Assembly: GCA_026874595.1 (NCBI GenBank)
Contig: CM049313.1
Location: 24,608,008 to 24,672,007 of the forward strand
From: Sipunculus nudus
Lineage: Eukaryota > Annelida > Sipuncula > Golfingiida > Sipunculidae
Reading direction: 5' to 3'
Length of the DNA: 64,000 nucleotides
Shown: piece by piece, positions 24,006 through 36,889 of the stretch
How the letters are laid out: each line of letters starts with the position of its first letter
How positions within the stretch are numbered: the first letter of the stretch is position 1
Translations under genes and position numbers: made by a program
The notes under the pieces: model-generated
Database searches by the model: none
What the model was told of the DNA's origin: nothing
Seen by the model: only the letters and a program-made list of their open reading frames with translations

Positions 24006-24521
24006 TGTTAAGGGTATCTGTTTTGTTGTGCGCAGGAGTGTCACATGTGGTTATTGACATTGTGATTCGTGTAGCGAAGGCATAGTTTGTTGCTATGGGA
24101 ACCTCGCTTGTTGTGCGCTGGCTCGCATGTGGGGTCTGAAGCGTAGAGACACAGCGTTTTTTTTTTTGTTGTTGTTCTAGATGTTTCGGGTCTGTTCATG
24201 TGCTAGTGTATTGTTCTTTGGAATTTTCATTTGGATTATTGATTTTAAAGGACTCTTGTTGAAATGAGACAGTGGTGGTATCCAGAAATCAAAGCCTAGG
24301 ATCCGGACACTCTGGTACTGTACATTTTTATTGTTTTACTGTGTAATTGTTTTGGATTTAGTGTATTGTAATGTTAGGATTGTTCTAAGATTAAATTATA
24401 ATTACTTGTTAAAAAAACACTGACTTCTTTATTCATTCCCCTAGACATTTCACGCTGCCGAGTGTTACAAAATTTGTGCTGATCACGATTACGTGATCTG
24501 TTGTTATTAGGTTCCGTAACA
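24006..24521 (+). mobile_element. Solo LTR (family 1), shortened, with ATAT duplication
   Basis: Begins TGTTAAGGGTATC and ends TTCCGTAACA, flanked by ATAT on both sides. Contains the family's GTATCCAGAAATCAAAGCC and CTAGACATTTCACGCTGCC segments. The unit A site at about 10415 is empty. Confidence 0.82.
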
Positions 24522-25019
24522 ATATCTATACCATAGTCTCTTATAGTTCATGCAATACACTTTTAAAATTGAACAGAAGTACTGAACAGAATATGTTGAA
24601 CATTAGGGATGGTTAAGATAACATCAAGGCAATAATACATTAAATAAAGGAGTTTATCCGATTCAACATATATTTATTCAAAGCATACCATCCCATCGTG
24701 ACATACGGCTATGTCATTATGATAGGGCTACATTATAGGTGGTACATATCTGCCTGGATTATCATATACTAAATACTAGCCGCTTATCAACATTTCTTAA
24801 ATATAATTTAAAGCGCAGTAGGGGTAAATGGCTAACTGGCGAAAGATTAACGAGGGGTTCTTACCAGAGCAGACATTGGTACCACTCAGCTGAGATTACT
24901 CCTTATGTGGATGAATTTAAAAAATTGATGGGGCCTTTAGTTTACCTCGCCGGAAGGGCCTCTAAGTGTTTACTTTGAGTGCAATAAATATTAATTTGTT
25001 CGAAACCACTTATATGAGT

Positions 25020-28000
25020 TGTTACAGGTGACTCTTTTATTGTGCGCTGGTAACATTCTTATTCGTGTTAGGCAGGCCCTGGTTTATTGTGCGCAGGGGT
25101 GATGCATGTGTTTGTTGGGCCGGCATAGTTCGTTGCCATGGGAGACGTGCGAGTTTGCCTGGCCCACGTGAGGGGTCTGAAATGTAGAAACACAGCGTTC
25201 TTTGTTCGTGATGTTTCAAGTGTGTTCCTGTAACGTGTGTTTTGTTTATGGAGTTTACCATTCCTAGAATTTTCGGAAGAAAAAGTTATAAATAGTTGTG
25301 TTTAGAGCCGAGGAGAGGAGAGAGAGAAATATTCCAGCGGACACGGAAGAGTGTTGGTCAGTTTGTGGACCTCTCGATAATTGCAGCACTTATAGATATT
25401 GTTCGAACTTTGTAACATATTTTATTAAGTCTTCAGTTTGCCTTTGGGACTCTTACTAGAACTTCACTTTTGGATAACAACAGATTGATTTCGAGATTGA
25501 ATTGGTCTAATATTCTCTGAGAAGATTTATGTGAACTGTTCATCTGGATTGTATGTTTTAAAGGACCTGTTGAGCTGTAACAGTAGTGGTATCCAGAAAA
25601 GCCTAGGATCTGGACAGTCTGGTACTGTACTTTTTATTGTTTTACTGTGTATTTGTATTGATTTACTGTTATACTGTTGTTATACTGTTGTTATGTGCAA
25701 TTCTTCAAATAGGGGTCAAAATAGGGTCCGACTGCTTCATAGGGTATTATTAACACACAATCATGGTTATAATTATATCAGAATGAGTTTGACGATTTAT
25801 TTCGATTCCCGATGTGAGGGTAATATTGAAAGAGAAGGTCTAGATACAATTTTAGGGCCAATTTTTTAAGATCCGAAATGAAGTCTTAATAAAAAATAGA
25901 TGTCCTAAACAAGAGGTACCGAAGAAAATATAAATAAATGTTGTATCCATCACTTATAATTGGGGTATTTTTGTGTTTGTTTACCATAAACAAGATCTAA
26001 TGTGCTTCCTATAAAATTTATATGAGCTGCTTTTCAGTATTTTTCACTCGCTGGACTAACGAAGGTATGTCCTAAATTTTCGTCAACTCCGTTACAACTG
26101 CACCAATATGCCACCTACAGCCGTCCAGTGGAACAAATCGAGTGGCCAATCATATCATTCGTTACAGTGTAAGACATTCAAAGGGAAGAATCATGGCTTC
26201 AATCCAGAGTTTTGATTTTTTTCAGTGAAAAAGTGTATAAAATGTTAAGTAGCTTAATTCACCCATCAACTCTGTTACGCCATTTGTGAAAAAAGTAATC
26301 GTTGAAATCTATAAACATCCATGAACAGAATTAGGCATCGTTTATCTATTAGAAATGAAAAAATTTTTTGAACGATTTCATGTCTATTATGTCCGCTGAT
26401 TAGGTAAAATTTAAAAAATAATCAGCTCCGTTATCATCAACTCCGTTGCGATTCTATTGTAACGGAGTTGACGAATCACCAAACATTTTTTCTATGAAAA
26501 CTCCAACCAGTAATAAATTATTCCCTGATGAAAGGATTTATAAATAAGCACACTGAAGAGAAGAAGCAGCTTCACTGACCACGTGATATATAGTATAATC
26601 CCTTTTAATGAGTTTATCTTGGTCTGGAAAATACTTTTGCTCTTTGACAAAAATAACTAATTTTAGTAGTTAAAAATGCTTAAGTTTTGAAATTGGACAG
26701 CAATAGAATCATTAAAACTTATATATTAGACATATTTTATAAATTTGTTTCAGAAGTGCGGACGGGACCGGACCGTTTGATGCACCAAATAAGCGTCCTG
26801 TCCTTGTCAGGTTGAAATATCATTATAATTATAATATATTGTAATTCCTTTTATTCTACGTTTGTTCTTCAAATTTTTTTCATTGCATATATTTGTTCAA
26901 ATACTTAACAAAACCAAAAATCAAACACAGCAAAACGTGTTATAAATGTAATATTATAATATATACTTTAATCGCAGGATCTGGGTTTGATTTTTAATGA
27001 CAAATTTAAAATTACAATCTTTGTAATAATTTTACTTTGGTATATATTTTGTGTTACTGTGCGGGGCAGAGTGATTAGAATATTAGCCAAATGGGCAGGG
27101 TGGAGCGAGCTGATTTAAAGAATTTGCATGGCGGGGATAGATGCGGGCTGACATAAGCTGATTAGTTTTGTAGCGGTTCAAGTGCGATTTGATATTGAAA
27201 ACTTATTAATCTAATGTGCAGGGTTGGGCGAGCTGGTTCAAAGATTGTGCTGTGCAGGGTTGCGGATTGACATCAGCTGATAAATTATGTAATGGTTTAT
27301 GTGCAATTTGATACAGAAAACTTATTAATCCTTTTATAATAATTTAATATAAAGAATACATTTAATGTATTCATCGTACAGAAATGGATCTTATTATACT
27401 GAGCAAAAGTATCAGCAATTTGCAACACAGCAGGGGACAATGATCTAAAGCTGAACATGTCACTTCAATCATAAGTTAATAATAAAAATGACCTTTATCT
27501 GTTACTCAAGAGGAAAAAAATATAAAATAATACATGTGCACGTATATAATTGTACTATTGCAGCTGTCATTGCTTTAAATACATTTTATGTAACCAATGA
27601 GTCTTTCTGAGATGGTTTATTATCCCTTGTTCATAACACTATTTGTTGGTGAAAATAAATCCTTAAACCCATCTGTTTAACTTAAACCTTTAAACGTTAG
27701 GTAGGGCGGTCCAACCGGTCCGGTCAAGGAATAAGCGGTCCGGTATTTTTGTGTTATCGGTCCAACCGGTCCGGTCCGGTATATTCCGTTCTCTGTTCTA
27801 CACCTGACAGCTTTTAGTGTAACACGAATTCAGATTGATTACAAGGCCGTTGAAAGTGTTCAGCTCAATCACGTTTTAGCATTGCATTTATCATCCAAGG
27901 ACATTATGACTTCTTAAGAAAAACATGAAGTCTTTTGCATTAATTAGGAGAAAGTTTTGGAACATATTACTGTGTACATTTTTTAGTGGTCGAGCAGGCC

Positions 28001-29207
28001 CTTTTTAGTTAGGATTCACTGTTCAACCAACAATTGGTATCAGTTTACTTTAATATTTGCGTTTTTGTTTTAAACATTTGTCAAATTAATGGTAATATCT
28101 TATTAGTTCATGATACTAGCCTTTATTGTCAGTTGCATATATGAATTCATATTGAAATGGTTAAATACCAAGTAGGTAGGCATTTAGCAAGTTCTTTCTC
28201 GCAACAATCCCGAGTTGAGTTGTTCAATTTAGCAGTAATTTACATTAAATGACTTTATGTGTTTAACATAAACGTTATGTGGTAAACTTTTGTTTACCTG
28301 TGAGGGTAACTTGTGTCGATCCATTTTAGCATGATACAACATGAAAGTTATCTGTTTACTTATTGTTCAATTGTGTTAAAAATTTAGGTAAGAATATTTT
28401 TTTATAATTTTGTGCGTTATCAACTCCGTTACATTCCAGTAAGCGCAACATTTTAGCCCAAAACTGTTTTCGATCGTTTTCCTCCAGACTTTACAGCAGT
28501 TAACGTTACAAGGTATTGTCAAATGATGGACAATTTATAGGAAATCAGTAATATTGAGCGAACCTGTCTCTTTTAGCAAGTTCTCTTCATTGCACTTTAT
28601 GGGTCAAAAATTTGTGTGCACTGTCACCTTATCATTGAGCATTAATAAAAATGTCAGGAATAATTTTCATATCAAACTATAGTGTTTATGATGATTGTAT
28701 ACCATATTTTTGTAAAATCTACATAAGTGCCACATTCAGTCTCCTTTTTACCGCATTATTTGTGATTTAAAAAAAAATAACTGTTGTAACGGAGTTGACT
28801 TGCTGACTCAAGAGTGTTATTCTTCTATTGTAGAAAAAAAGCAAGTATTGAGAAAAGTGCGCTGCTGATGGTAGTTTTTGACCTTTCATATATCCCGCCT
28901 GAAAAGGAAAGAAGAAAAAATGAATTTGGCAACAACTTTTTTCCCTCTGTTTGGGAACTCGAAATTGACCCCTATTCGGAGAATTACACTTATACTGTAT
29001 AATGGTATTGATTTAGTGTATTGTAATGTTAGGATTGTTTTAAGAATAAATTATAATTGTTTGTTAACAAAAAAACACTGACTTCTTTATTCATTCCCTT
29101 AGACATTTCACACTGCTTAGTGTTACAGAATCTGGTTTTTATTTATCACCGTAACAAAAATATGCTCGTCACGACTACGTGATCAGTTGTTATTAGGTTC
29201 CGTAACA
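25020..29207 (+). mobile_element. Solo LTR (family 1) interrupted by a 3.3-kb TIR element
   Basis: Begins TGTTACAGGTGACTC and ends GGTTCCGTAACA, flanked on both sides by GAGT. The unit A paralogue reads CACTTATATGAGTACAC (about 11190) with a single GAGT, an exact empty site. Removing the insertion at 25695-28989 and one TTAT leaves about 890 bp. This is the fullest copy of the family in the window. Confidence 0.88.
25695..28989. mobile_element. 3.3-kb TIR DNA transposon, TTAT duplication, no coding capacity
   Basis: Ends GTGCAATTCTTCAAATAGGG and, from the other side, GTGTAATTCTCCGAATAGGG (both continue GTCAA). Flanked by TTAT at 25691-25694 and 28990-28993. Removing it restores the LTR sequence TTGTTATACTGT. 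The interior repeats TCAACTCCGTTACA in both orientations (about 26083, 26268, 26438, 26459 reverse, 28420, 28788 reverse). No long open frame. The four-base duplication and TGT...ACA-like ends recall Ginger-type elements, but this is a weak inference. Confidence 0.85.
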
Positions 29208-30419
29208 GAGTACCCAATAACAGCTACGATTTGAAATATCAAGAGCGGTGGCGTCTGTGGCTCAGGGGTAGAGTGCAGGACTCTAAGCCGGGAGATCGTG
29301 GGTTCGAATCTCTATCGCAGCGGTGTATTTTCACGGTCGGCCCCCACACTCTAAAAAATGACGTTTTACATGATGTTTAGCATGTTTTGTATGCAAACAT
29401 GTTTCAATTTTAAACATGTTTCAAAACATGTTTCACCGGTTTTTTTTTCAAAATTGGGTTCAATTGAAACATTATGCTATGTCGTTACATGTGTGAAACA
29501 TGTGTAACACATGTTTTAAGACACGTCTCGAGCGGGCAATTACATTTTACTTGTTTTAATCGCCGTTATTTTTTGCCACTGATCACATGACCGGATATTC
29601 TCCCAATTCATATGATAAACTGATTGCCAGTGATCGCGGGAAAGATGAAAACTTCCGAGAAAACGGAACGTGATTTTGAGCAATTACCAGGTCCACCTTT
29701 GATGATATTCAGTCTTGGGCGCAGAGAAGGTTTCCTGTAGCAAACCAAAATATAATTTGCCAGAAATTAAAAGGTGAATCAAACGTTAAGTTTTTGAACA
29801 GTATATATATTCATAATATCGCTCATATAGAGATCAGATATTCATGCTTTAACGTTATATAAAGTACAACCACATTTGACCCCCCTCCCCCCTCCATATT
29901 GATGCCCCTGCAAGTAAGTACATTTAAGAGAAGGCAATCAAGCAAGCAGGAATGTTAATGACTGTAGCAGTCTTTGAAATTTGGAATGTTGTTTTTATAT
30001 TTTTTAAAGTAAATCAAGTGGTCATTAGCAGCTTTATAATAGAAAATACTGTACAGAATTCAGTTTGGTTCAGCATAACCATGACCCATCTTTGGGTGCA
30101 TTGTGGACCCAAGTTTACATGTATAGGCTGCTGAGTAGGTAAGATATTTATTTATCAAATGTGATGCAAGAAGTAGGCTGTGCAAAGATAATTTTGTTAA
30201 ATTTTTCAAGGCAGTTTTACTGAAACCTTGTATTTGAAGATGAATAAGGAAGACATAAGTAATTTGTGATCAGATTGATAAAATTAGCAAATTCAAAACC
30301 TGTAATTATGTACAATATCATATTCGTGTAGATTAAAATCTGCAGCATGTTCAAAAATTACCTCATGGGCACATCATTAACAAAATGGTAATTTATGCAT
30401 CTTATCCATGCTGAATGTG

Positions 30420-31075
30420 TGCACATGGGTGGTGATGGTAGAATAGGTTCCAGAGTAAGAAGGCTGGATGTGTGAATGAAGTCCAGGGTACCAATGCTTG
30501 ATGTGTGGTGCTTGTGGATTTTGGTCAACGGTACCAAGGCTGGGTGTGTGTACATGGGTGTTGGTGGAACTGGGTTGAGAGTACCAAGTCTGGATGTGTG
30601 AATACATGACTGGTGGTGAACTTAGCTCCAGGGTACCAAGGCTGGATGAATGTACATGGGTGTTGGTGGAATGGGGTTCAGGGTACCAAGAATGGATGTG
30701 TGCACATTTGTAGTGTTGGGGGAATAGGGTCCAGGGTACCAGTGCTGGATGCGTGCATAGGGGTGGTGCTTGTGGAATAGGGTTCAGGATACTAAGTCTG
30801 GATGGTTGAAAACATGACTGGTGGTGGTACCAAGGCTGGTTGTGTGCACACGGTGTTGATGGAACTGGGTCTAGGGTATCAAGGTTGGATGTGTGTACAT
30901 GGGTGTTGGTGGAATGGAGTCCAGGGTACCAAGGCTGGATATGTGTACATGGGTGTTGGTGGTGGGACTGCATTGGATACCCAGGCTGGGTGGGTAAATA
31001 TTGGTGGTGGGAGGGTTTCCAGGGTACTAAAGTTGGATGTGGGTATATTGGTGGTAATGGTGGTATAGTGGTTCC
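30420..31075. repeat. Minisatellite of about 50 bp inside the 6.25-kb element
   Basis: About twelve diverged units containing GGTACCAAGGCTGGATGTGTG and CATGGGTGTTGGTGGAAT, at about 30489, 30531, 30577, 30633, 30682, 30735, 30787, 30827, 30875, 30926, 30976 and 31022. It produces a 198-aa minus-strand frame and two plus-strand frames that are not genes. Confidence 0.85.
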
Positions 31076-31092
31076 AGTTTTCCCATGTTAGA

Positions 31093-33158
31093 GTGAATTT
31101 GGGGAGAGAGTGAATATTTAATTTAGTAATTCTTGCTTCACTTTATCCAATTTTTTTTTATTTTTACACAAGTATGCAAATTTTTCCCTCTTGTATAATT
31201 TTTGGTAATAGTTGAAGTTTTCTAGTTGAACATATTTGCAAGTAATATATTTTTAATCCTCGATTAAATATAAAGTACATGTGATGTTTTACCTTGTCAA
31301 TGCCACTGAATTATTAAATGACAGATGCTTGCAACATATTTTGCTAACCAACAGCTTTAAATTCCTGAGGGGTCTTTGATTCAATTGTTGTAAACATTCA
31401 TATTATTCCATTAAAGAGGTATAACTTTTAGAGGCCTTATTCTTATATATCATCATTATGTTTCCAGGTGTAAACAGTATTTGAATAAAATGTAAGAAGT
31501 GGACATTTTCATTTTATAAAAAAAACCTCCATATAAATAACTGTTATAAATTCTTCTTGGACCTGTGTCAGTACCTAGCTGATGTCAGTGCATTCCATGC
31601 AGCTGCATGCATGTTTAAGAACTGTCAGCTGTGTTTCTGACAGTTAATACTATTTCATCTTTTTCTCCAAACTGACTATGGATATAACACAATTTAGCCA
31701 CTGATAAATTGCTACACCTTTTTCAGAAAGATGTAAAAGAAGATTCATTTTGTTCACAAGAGGATACAGAACCAACACCTGTTTTATCATAGACAATGGA
31801 GAAGTGAGGTCAGGTGCAATTTGAGTGACTCCATGAAAATATGTTTAATTGAGAATGGTTCAGTATGGAAAACCTCGTACCCACTTCGAGGTACAGTACT
31901 TCCTCACACTCTATTCCTAATATAACTAACCCAGCACAATACATGCAACTTCTCAACCCATTTCAGGAAGAGTGTCTTGAAAATAAAGTGCCCAATAAGG
32001 ACAAGTCAACTTCTTCCACAGTTTGTGGCTGCATTAAAATAATTTAGTATTTGATTCTTTTGTTACATCCTTAGTGTTCTACATATTTTCTAAGAAATCT
32101 TTTATGAATTTTACTATTCACATATGTAAAATGTTTCACTCTTTTTTATGGTAATTGGATTTTTCCAACTCTTAGAAATGTTTGATGAATCACTGTGAAC
32201 ATACAGCAGTTGCTTAATCTTGTACAATCTGGCTGATTTATCATGTATTTCATTATTTGTATGAGGCTTCATTTGCACCAAATTTGTATTTATGTTAAAG
32301 TTCCAAATGTGATGGTACAGGCTATAAATGGCAAATGTGTAATTTGTAGTATTTAATTGTCATGATTGATTGCATAAATGTAACCTTGTAAAGCTTCAAG
32401 TATTTACAAATGGAGGCCTAGTTTTAGGATTCTAATTTTAAATTTATATTAAAGTGATACCAACCAAGGATTCGGTATTATGAAAATATTAGGTGTTTAA
32501 TTAGGGTGCTTTCAGTATTGCTCTGATAGATTCTTTTGGTACACTAATCAGAATAGCAGCTGATGTGCCTCTCAACTATTCTGAATTGCTGAGAAATCTT
32601 CAGTCATGGAAGACTTTGTTGATGACAGCCTTTTCTGTAATTTATATTACCCTTTATGGCTGTAAAAAAATGGCTGTAGTCAGACTGAAGCCAGAAACAC
32701 TGAAAGTAAATATATTGGTATGTCTGAATTATGTAAATGCTCATTCATGATCTGAGATCAGTTTTGCTACCTTCTAAAACATATAAATATTATACAGTCA
32801 GTTTTATATAACTGCGAAACTTGCAGTTGTTACACAGAGTGCATGCAAAAATTTATAGTATTGGGACATTTAATATGCAGTTTTTTCATGCTGGTAAACC
32901 TAAGTTGTTTTCTGCTTCAGGATGTGTTAGGTTAGATTGTAGAAAACTGTCCAACATAAAAAAAATATCTAAAAGGAGTATACTTCATATAAAAAAAATT
33001 AACACTCGTAAAATATTATGCATGTTTCAAGTTTTCTTTTGGAAGAAGAAAGATTTAATGTTAAGAAAAATTTGATACACTTATATGTTCTTATATCTAT
33101 TAGAAAATTCAAGAGCAACTTTTTAAGAGTTTTTATCAAATAATTATTCAACTTTACA
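31093..33158. other. AT-rich interior of the 6.25-kb element
   Basis: Apart from the possible exon at 31724-31792, nothing gene-like is seen. Frames of 60-91 aa at 31865, 32565, 32821 and 33536 have no recognisable domain and no consistent splice context. Confidence 0.4.
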
Positions 33159-33160
33159 GT

Positions 33161-34010
33161 TTTAGCTCGCTGACTAAGATGCTTTGGCTTTTAAGTGTTT
33201 AGAATTAAATGCAAGTTGTAAATTTTCAGTTGTAAATTGTGATAGGTTTAAACTTATTTATTATATATTAAAGCGATGAGAGCAGCTACTTTTAGCCATT
33301 ATTTAAATGTTTCGAATCTGTTTTCTCTTGAATTGTCAGCTTAGTTGATTTTTTAAATTAAATTAAATTTCTGAAATTAAATATTGAAATAAAACTTGCA
33401 AATTGGTGTATACATTATAGCATTTCATTCAAATCTCTTAAGCTGGCTGGGCATTACTGAGCAGAACACTGGTGCTTGCAGTCAGGTCTATTGAGTAAAC
33501 GTTCATATAATTTCATTTTTAGCTAAACTGGCAATATGTTAAACCAGTTTTTAGAAATAATAAGTAAGATTTTTCTTAATCAAATGGATTCTTTCATCAC
33601 CAATCTTTTTTTCCTTATTGCAATTATTAAATTAAATGTGTATTATCATACTGTAGCTCACCTCCACTTTCTTCCTTATTGTATATTTAAAAGGGTTTCA
33701 CACAGTCCAAGTGGGTATTTATTACATGCATGTTACAGTCAGAATGTGAAATCTTTAATTTTACAAATGTGTAATCATGAGGGGCTCCAGCATCTTTCAG
33801 GTTGTCCATAAAATTGTAAAATTGACACCAAACACACCAAATGTGTAAGTAATACAACTCGGTAGAGCAAATTATGTGTATATTTATATGCTGAACATTT
33901 TTAAAATATTAATAAAAAAATAAAATATTGCCTCATTTCCATCTACTAGGATTTTATACAAATTTTCTCTTTACCAATTCCAGCTGAGCGCCATGACCCA
34001 CAAGTTCCTG
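33161..34010 (+). mobile_element. Possible degenerate pearl-like copy
   Basis: Head-like TTTTAGCTCGCTGACTAAGATG at 33161 and tail-like CCAGCTGAGCGCCATGACCC at about 33984. No recognisable tandem core between them. Confidence 0.35.
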
Positions 34011-36889
34011 GTTATTCATTGTGCAGCAGATCAGATTAGGTTTGCTAGGTTTAATTATTGTTGTAATTCATAGTTAATAATATTTGTGTATACAGCTATG
34101 GGGAAGACAAAATTGTACCAGTACTGGTACATTCAGTATTGATATGATAAATGAATACGTGCAGACAACAGATATTTAAGTAGATACTAAATAAACCTTA
34201 TCTTATTGCTGTTAATGTGCGTGACTGCATCTATTGTAAAAGAACACTTACAGAAAACTGTGTATTTCAAATATAATATACACGGCCATTTCTGATAAAG
34301 GTCTGCACTATGTATTCCACAGTTTTATGCCAAGCATTTTTAAACTAACGAAAATTTTGTAGAAGCCATGAACTGTCATCAAACTATCAGCATTGCCCAT
34401 TTTAAATATACTGATATTTAAAATATTCTTTTTTCATCTTTTGAGATGAGAGTTCCTGCCTTTTATAATGATATGGGACCAGTTATGAGTCTTAGATTTA
34501 TACATGGTATTTTAAATCACTTTTAATATGTTTCTATACCCACAATAAGTAATTCTGTTTTGATATATGTTTCTATTATTATGATAGATAAGGTTTCGTC
34601 TTCAGCACCTGGCTGTAATGTTTTTGATCTGGGAAATTTAAGGAGGCAATCAATAATTTCCTGGTAGCTCTATATAATAACCTATAATTGATAACCCATA
34701 CTGGAAACGTTTCCTGTTCAGTGCATCCTCCAAATTAGAAAGCATTGTCTAAGGAATAAATGTTATCTTTCCAGTAAATTTGTGAGTTGTTTCATCAGAA
34801 GCACCTCGTCAGGTTTTCATAATGGTTGCAGTGGACATAAAACGACAAACACAAACAACAAAGAACATTTTCTGTGACTTTAAATATTTTTCAAAACATG
34901 TTTTATTTTGAAGACATTTTTGAGACATGATTAAAATGCTAATATGCCTTCGATGGGCAAATGTAATTTTTTTCTAGGGAAAAGAAACTTTCTTTTGAAA
35001 CATATTTCATATAAAAACATGAAACACAGTGACATGTTTTACTCTAAGTTAAAACATGTTTCTTTGGAAAACACATGTTTCGAAAAATGGGACAACTACA
35101 TGTTTTAGGCTGAACAGACGTTTTGAATAGTTACATGTTTTATGAAAGTGAAACATGTCTTAAAACATGTCTTATATGTGACATATTTCATATAAAGACA
35201 TGTAACACTGAGACATGTTTAACTCTAAGTTTAAAACATGTTTCTTAGGAGGAAACATGTTTCGAGAAATGGGACAACTACATGATTTAGGCTAAACAAA
35301 CGTTTTAAATAGTTACATGTTTTATGAAAAATGAGACATGTCTTAAGACATGTCATATATGCGACATATTTCATATAAAATCATGTAACACAGAGACATG
35401 TTTTATCTTACTGTCCATGAAATATTCTCTGTGTGTGAAACATGTTTTATATATAAACATGTTTCAAGAGGATTAAAAACATGTTTTCGCAGTTGAAACA
35501 TCTGTGAGTTATGAAACATGCTGGAAACATGTTTCGAAAAATGGGACAGAATGGTGTTTTAAATAGAAACATGAAACATGTCCTCAGTTTTAAGAGTGCA
35601 CCCAGGGTGAGCGCTCTGCAGGCTTAATGGGAAGGCTGTGCCCTACAGCCGTGTATCATTCACATATGAGTGCGTCTTTGGGGGGTTCATCGGTGTTATG
35701 ACCCAGCAATGGGGTTGATTAAACACCCAGGACCCGCAGGTGCGGTAGACACCGGGCCTGGGTGACACCAGGATATAAAATGAAAGGAAGCGTGTGCTAC
35801 CGCCCTGTCAAGTAGTCCCAAACCGAAATGGAAACTCTGCAGATGTACATACTTAGTTAAGAATTAGTTAAGTCAGCATTAAAAAATGGAGGCGGTTACC
35901 TCCACCAAAAAAAAAGTGTATATGGACACCAGAAGATACTTTGTCCAATCATGCCAGGTAGCTTTACCTTTTTGGACGACATCCATAATGTTATGTCCTC
36001 TCTACTTGGAAACATGTTAAGCAGCATGGGAGATATTTTACCGCCTGCTTCACGGTAATGACTTAAATTACTTTATCCCTAAAAAAAACTCTAAACTCAA
36101 CATAATTCTTCCCGTTCGCTGTCCAGGGGGCGTTTTCCATTTCATGTGGTACATGCTTACCTGATACTCGAGAATAAATATTTCCGTCAATTGAATCCTT
36201 TTGAAGAGAAGCCTATACCCCCACTAATATCTGCGCTGTTGGTATCACTGAAATATGTCATTTGTTAGTACATGCTTGGAGACGTACATTTGGCCCCTAG
36301 CCACGATGAATTATTTATTTTATACTGATAGATCAAAGTTGCAAATGCCTTAAGAAACCACTAAACTTAATTCTTGTCAAGTAGAAACACCTTTATTGAC
36401 ATGTCAGAAATGTACTTGCTTCAGTTGTGTCCCTTGAGGCGAAGGTAAGCCTATGGCAGATGTAACTGTCAGATCGCTACAAAGTGAATTCAGCATGGCA
36501 GTCACTACACATGATGATGAAATAAACCACAGATCCTAATTCACAAAGACCCTCGTAAACCTATCATCACTGTTAATGTTAGTCATCAACGTGATCATCG
36601 TTGTCCTTTGTCAGTCTAACCAACAACTCCAAATACATTGTTCGTCATCAACATTATTCTCATGGTCTGTCATCAAAAGCACTGACATTGTCCGTTTAAA
36701 ACGTGATTACTAGCATCTGTCACGGTTAACATCATCACCATCGTCTCATAGCAACATAATCGTCACTGCCCGTCATGTTCATCATCGTCTCTCAAAGACA
36801 ACACTGCCATTGTCCGTATCTAATATCATTATCTTCGTTTGTCATCGAAAAAAACTATTTAGATCTACTCACCGTCATGATTATCACCA

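Larger units (their letters stand above)
29347..35598. mobile_element. 6.25-kb CACTCTAAAAA-ended element (CACTA/EnSpm-like)
   Basis: Ends CACTCTAAAAAATGACG and, inverted, CACTCTTAAAACTGAGG, flanked by CA on both sides. Many subterminal AAACATGTTTC/GAAACATGTTT motifs lie at 29370-29530 and 34880-35590, including a tandem of about 181 bp (TTTCATATAAA..CATG at 35006, 35188, 35369). EnSpm/CACTA elements are known for CACT ends, 2-3 bp duplications and subterminal repeats; the assignment is inference. The interior is AT-rich with a minisatellite. One possible terminal exon follows tttttcag at 31724 (KDVKEDSFCSQEDTEPTPVL then S and stop, to 31792). No transposase was recognised. Confidence 0.75.
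29251..35914 (+). mobile_element. tRNA-derived SINE split by a 6.25-kb DNA element
   Basis: The 5' part (29251-29346) contains pol III boxes: TGGCTCAGGGGTAGAGTGC (A box) and GGTTCGAATC (B box). The body resumes at 35599 (CACCCAGGGTGAGCGCTC) and ends GGAGGCGGTTACCTCCACC, AAAAAAAAA at about 35913. The tRNA-like part cannot fold with a proper anticodon stem, so it is SINE sequence, not a tRNA gene. Unit A (11230) lacks the insertion. Confidence 0.75.

Noticed and set aside
29257-29330. A tRNA gene suggested by A and B boxes
   Set aside because: Anticodon and T stems do not pair, and the sequence continues into a SINE body.
30377-30973. 198-aa minus-strand frame rich in Pro/Thr/His
   Set aside because: It lies wholly in the 50-bp minisatellite, and plus-strand frames run over the same repeat.
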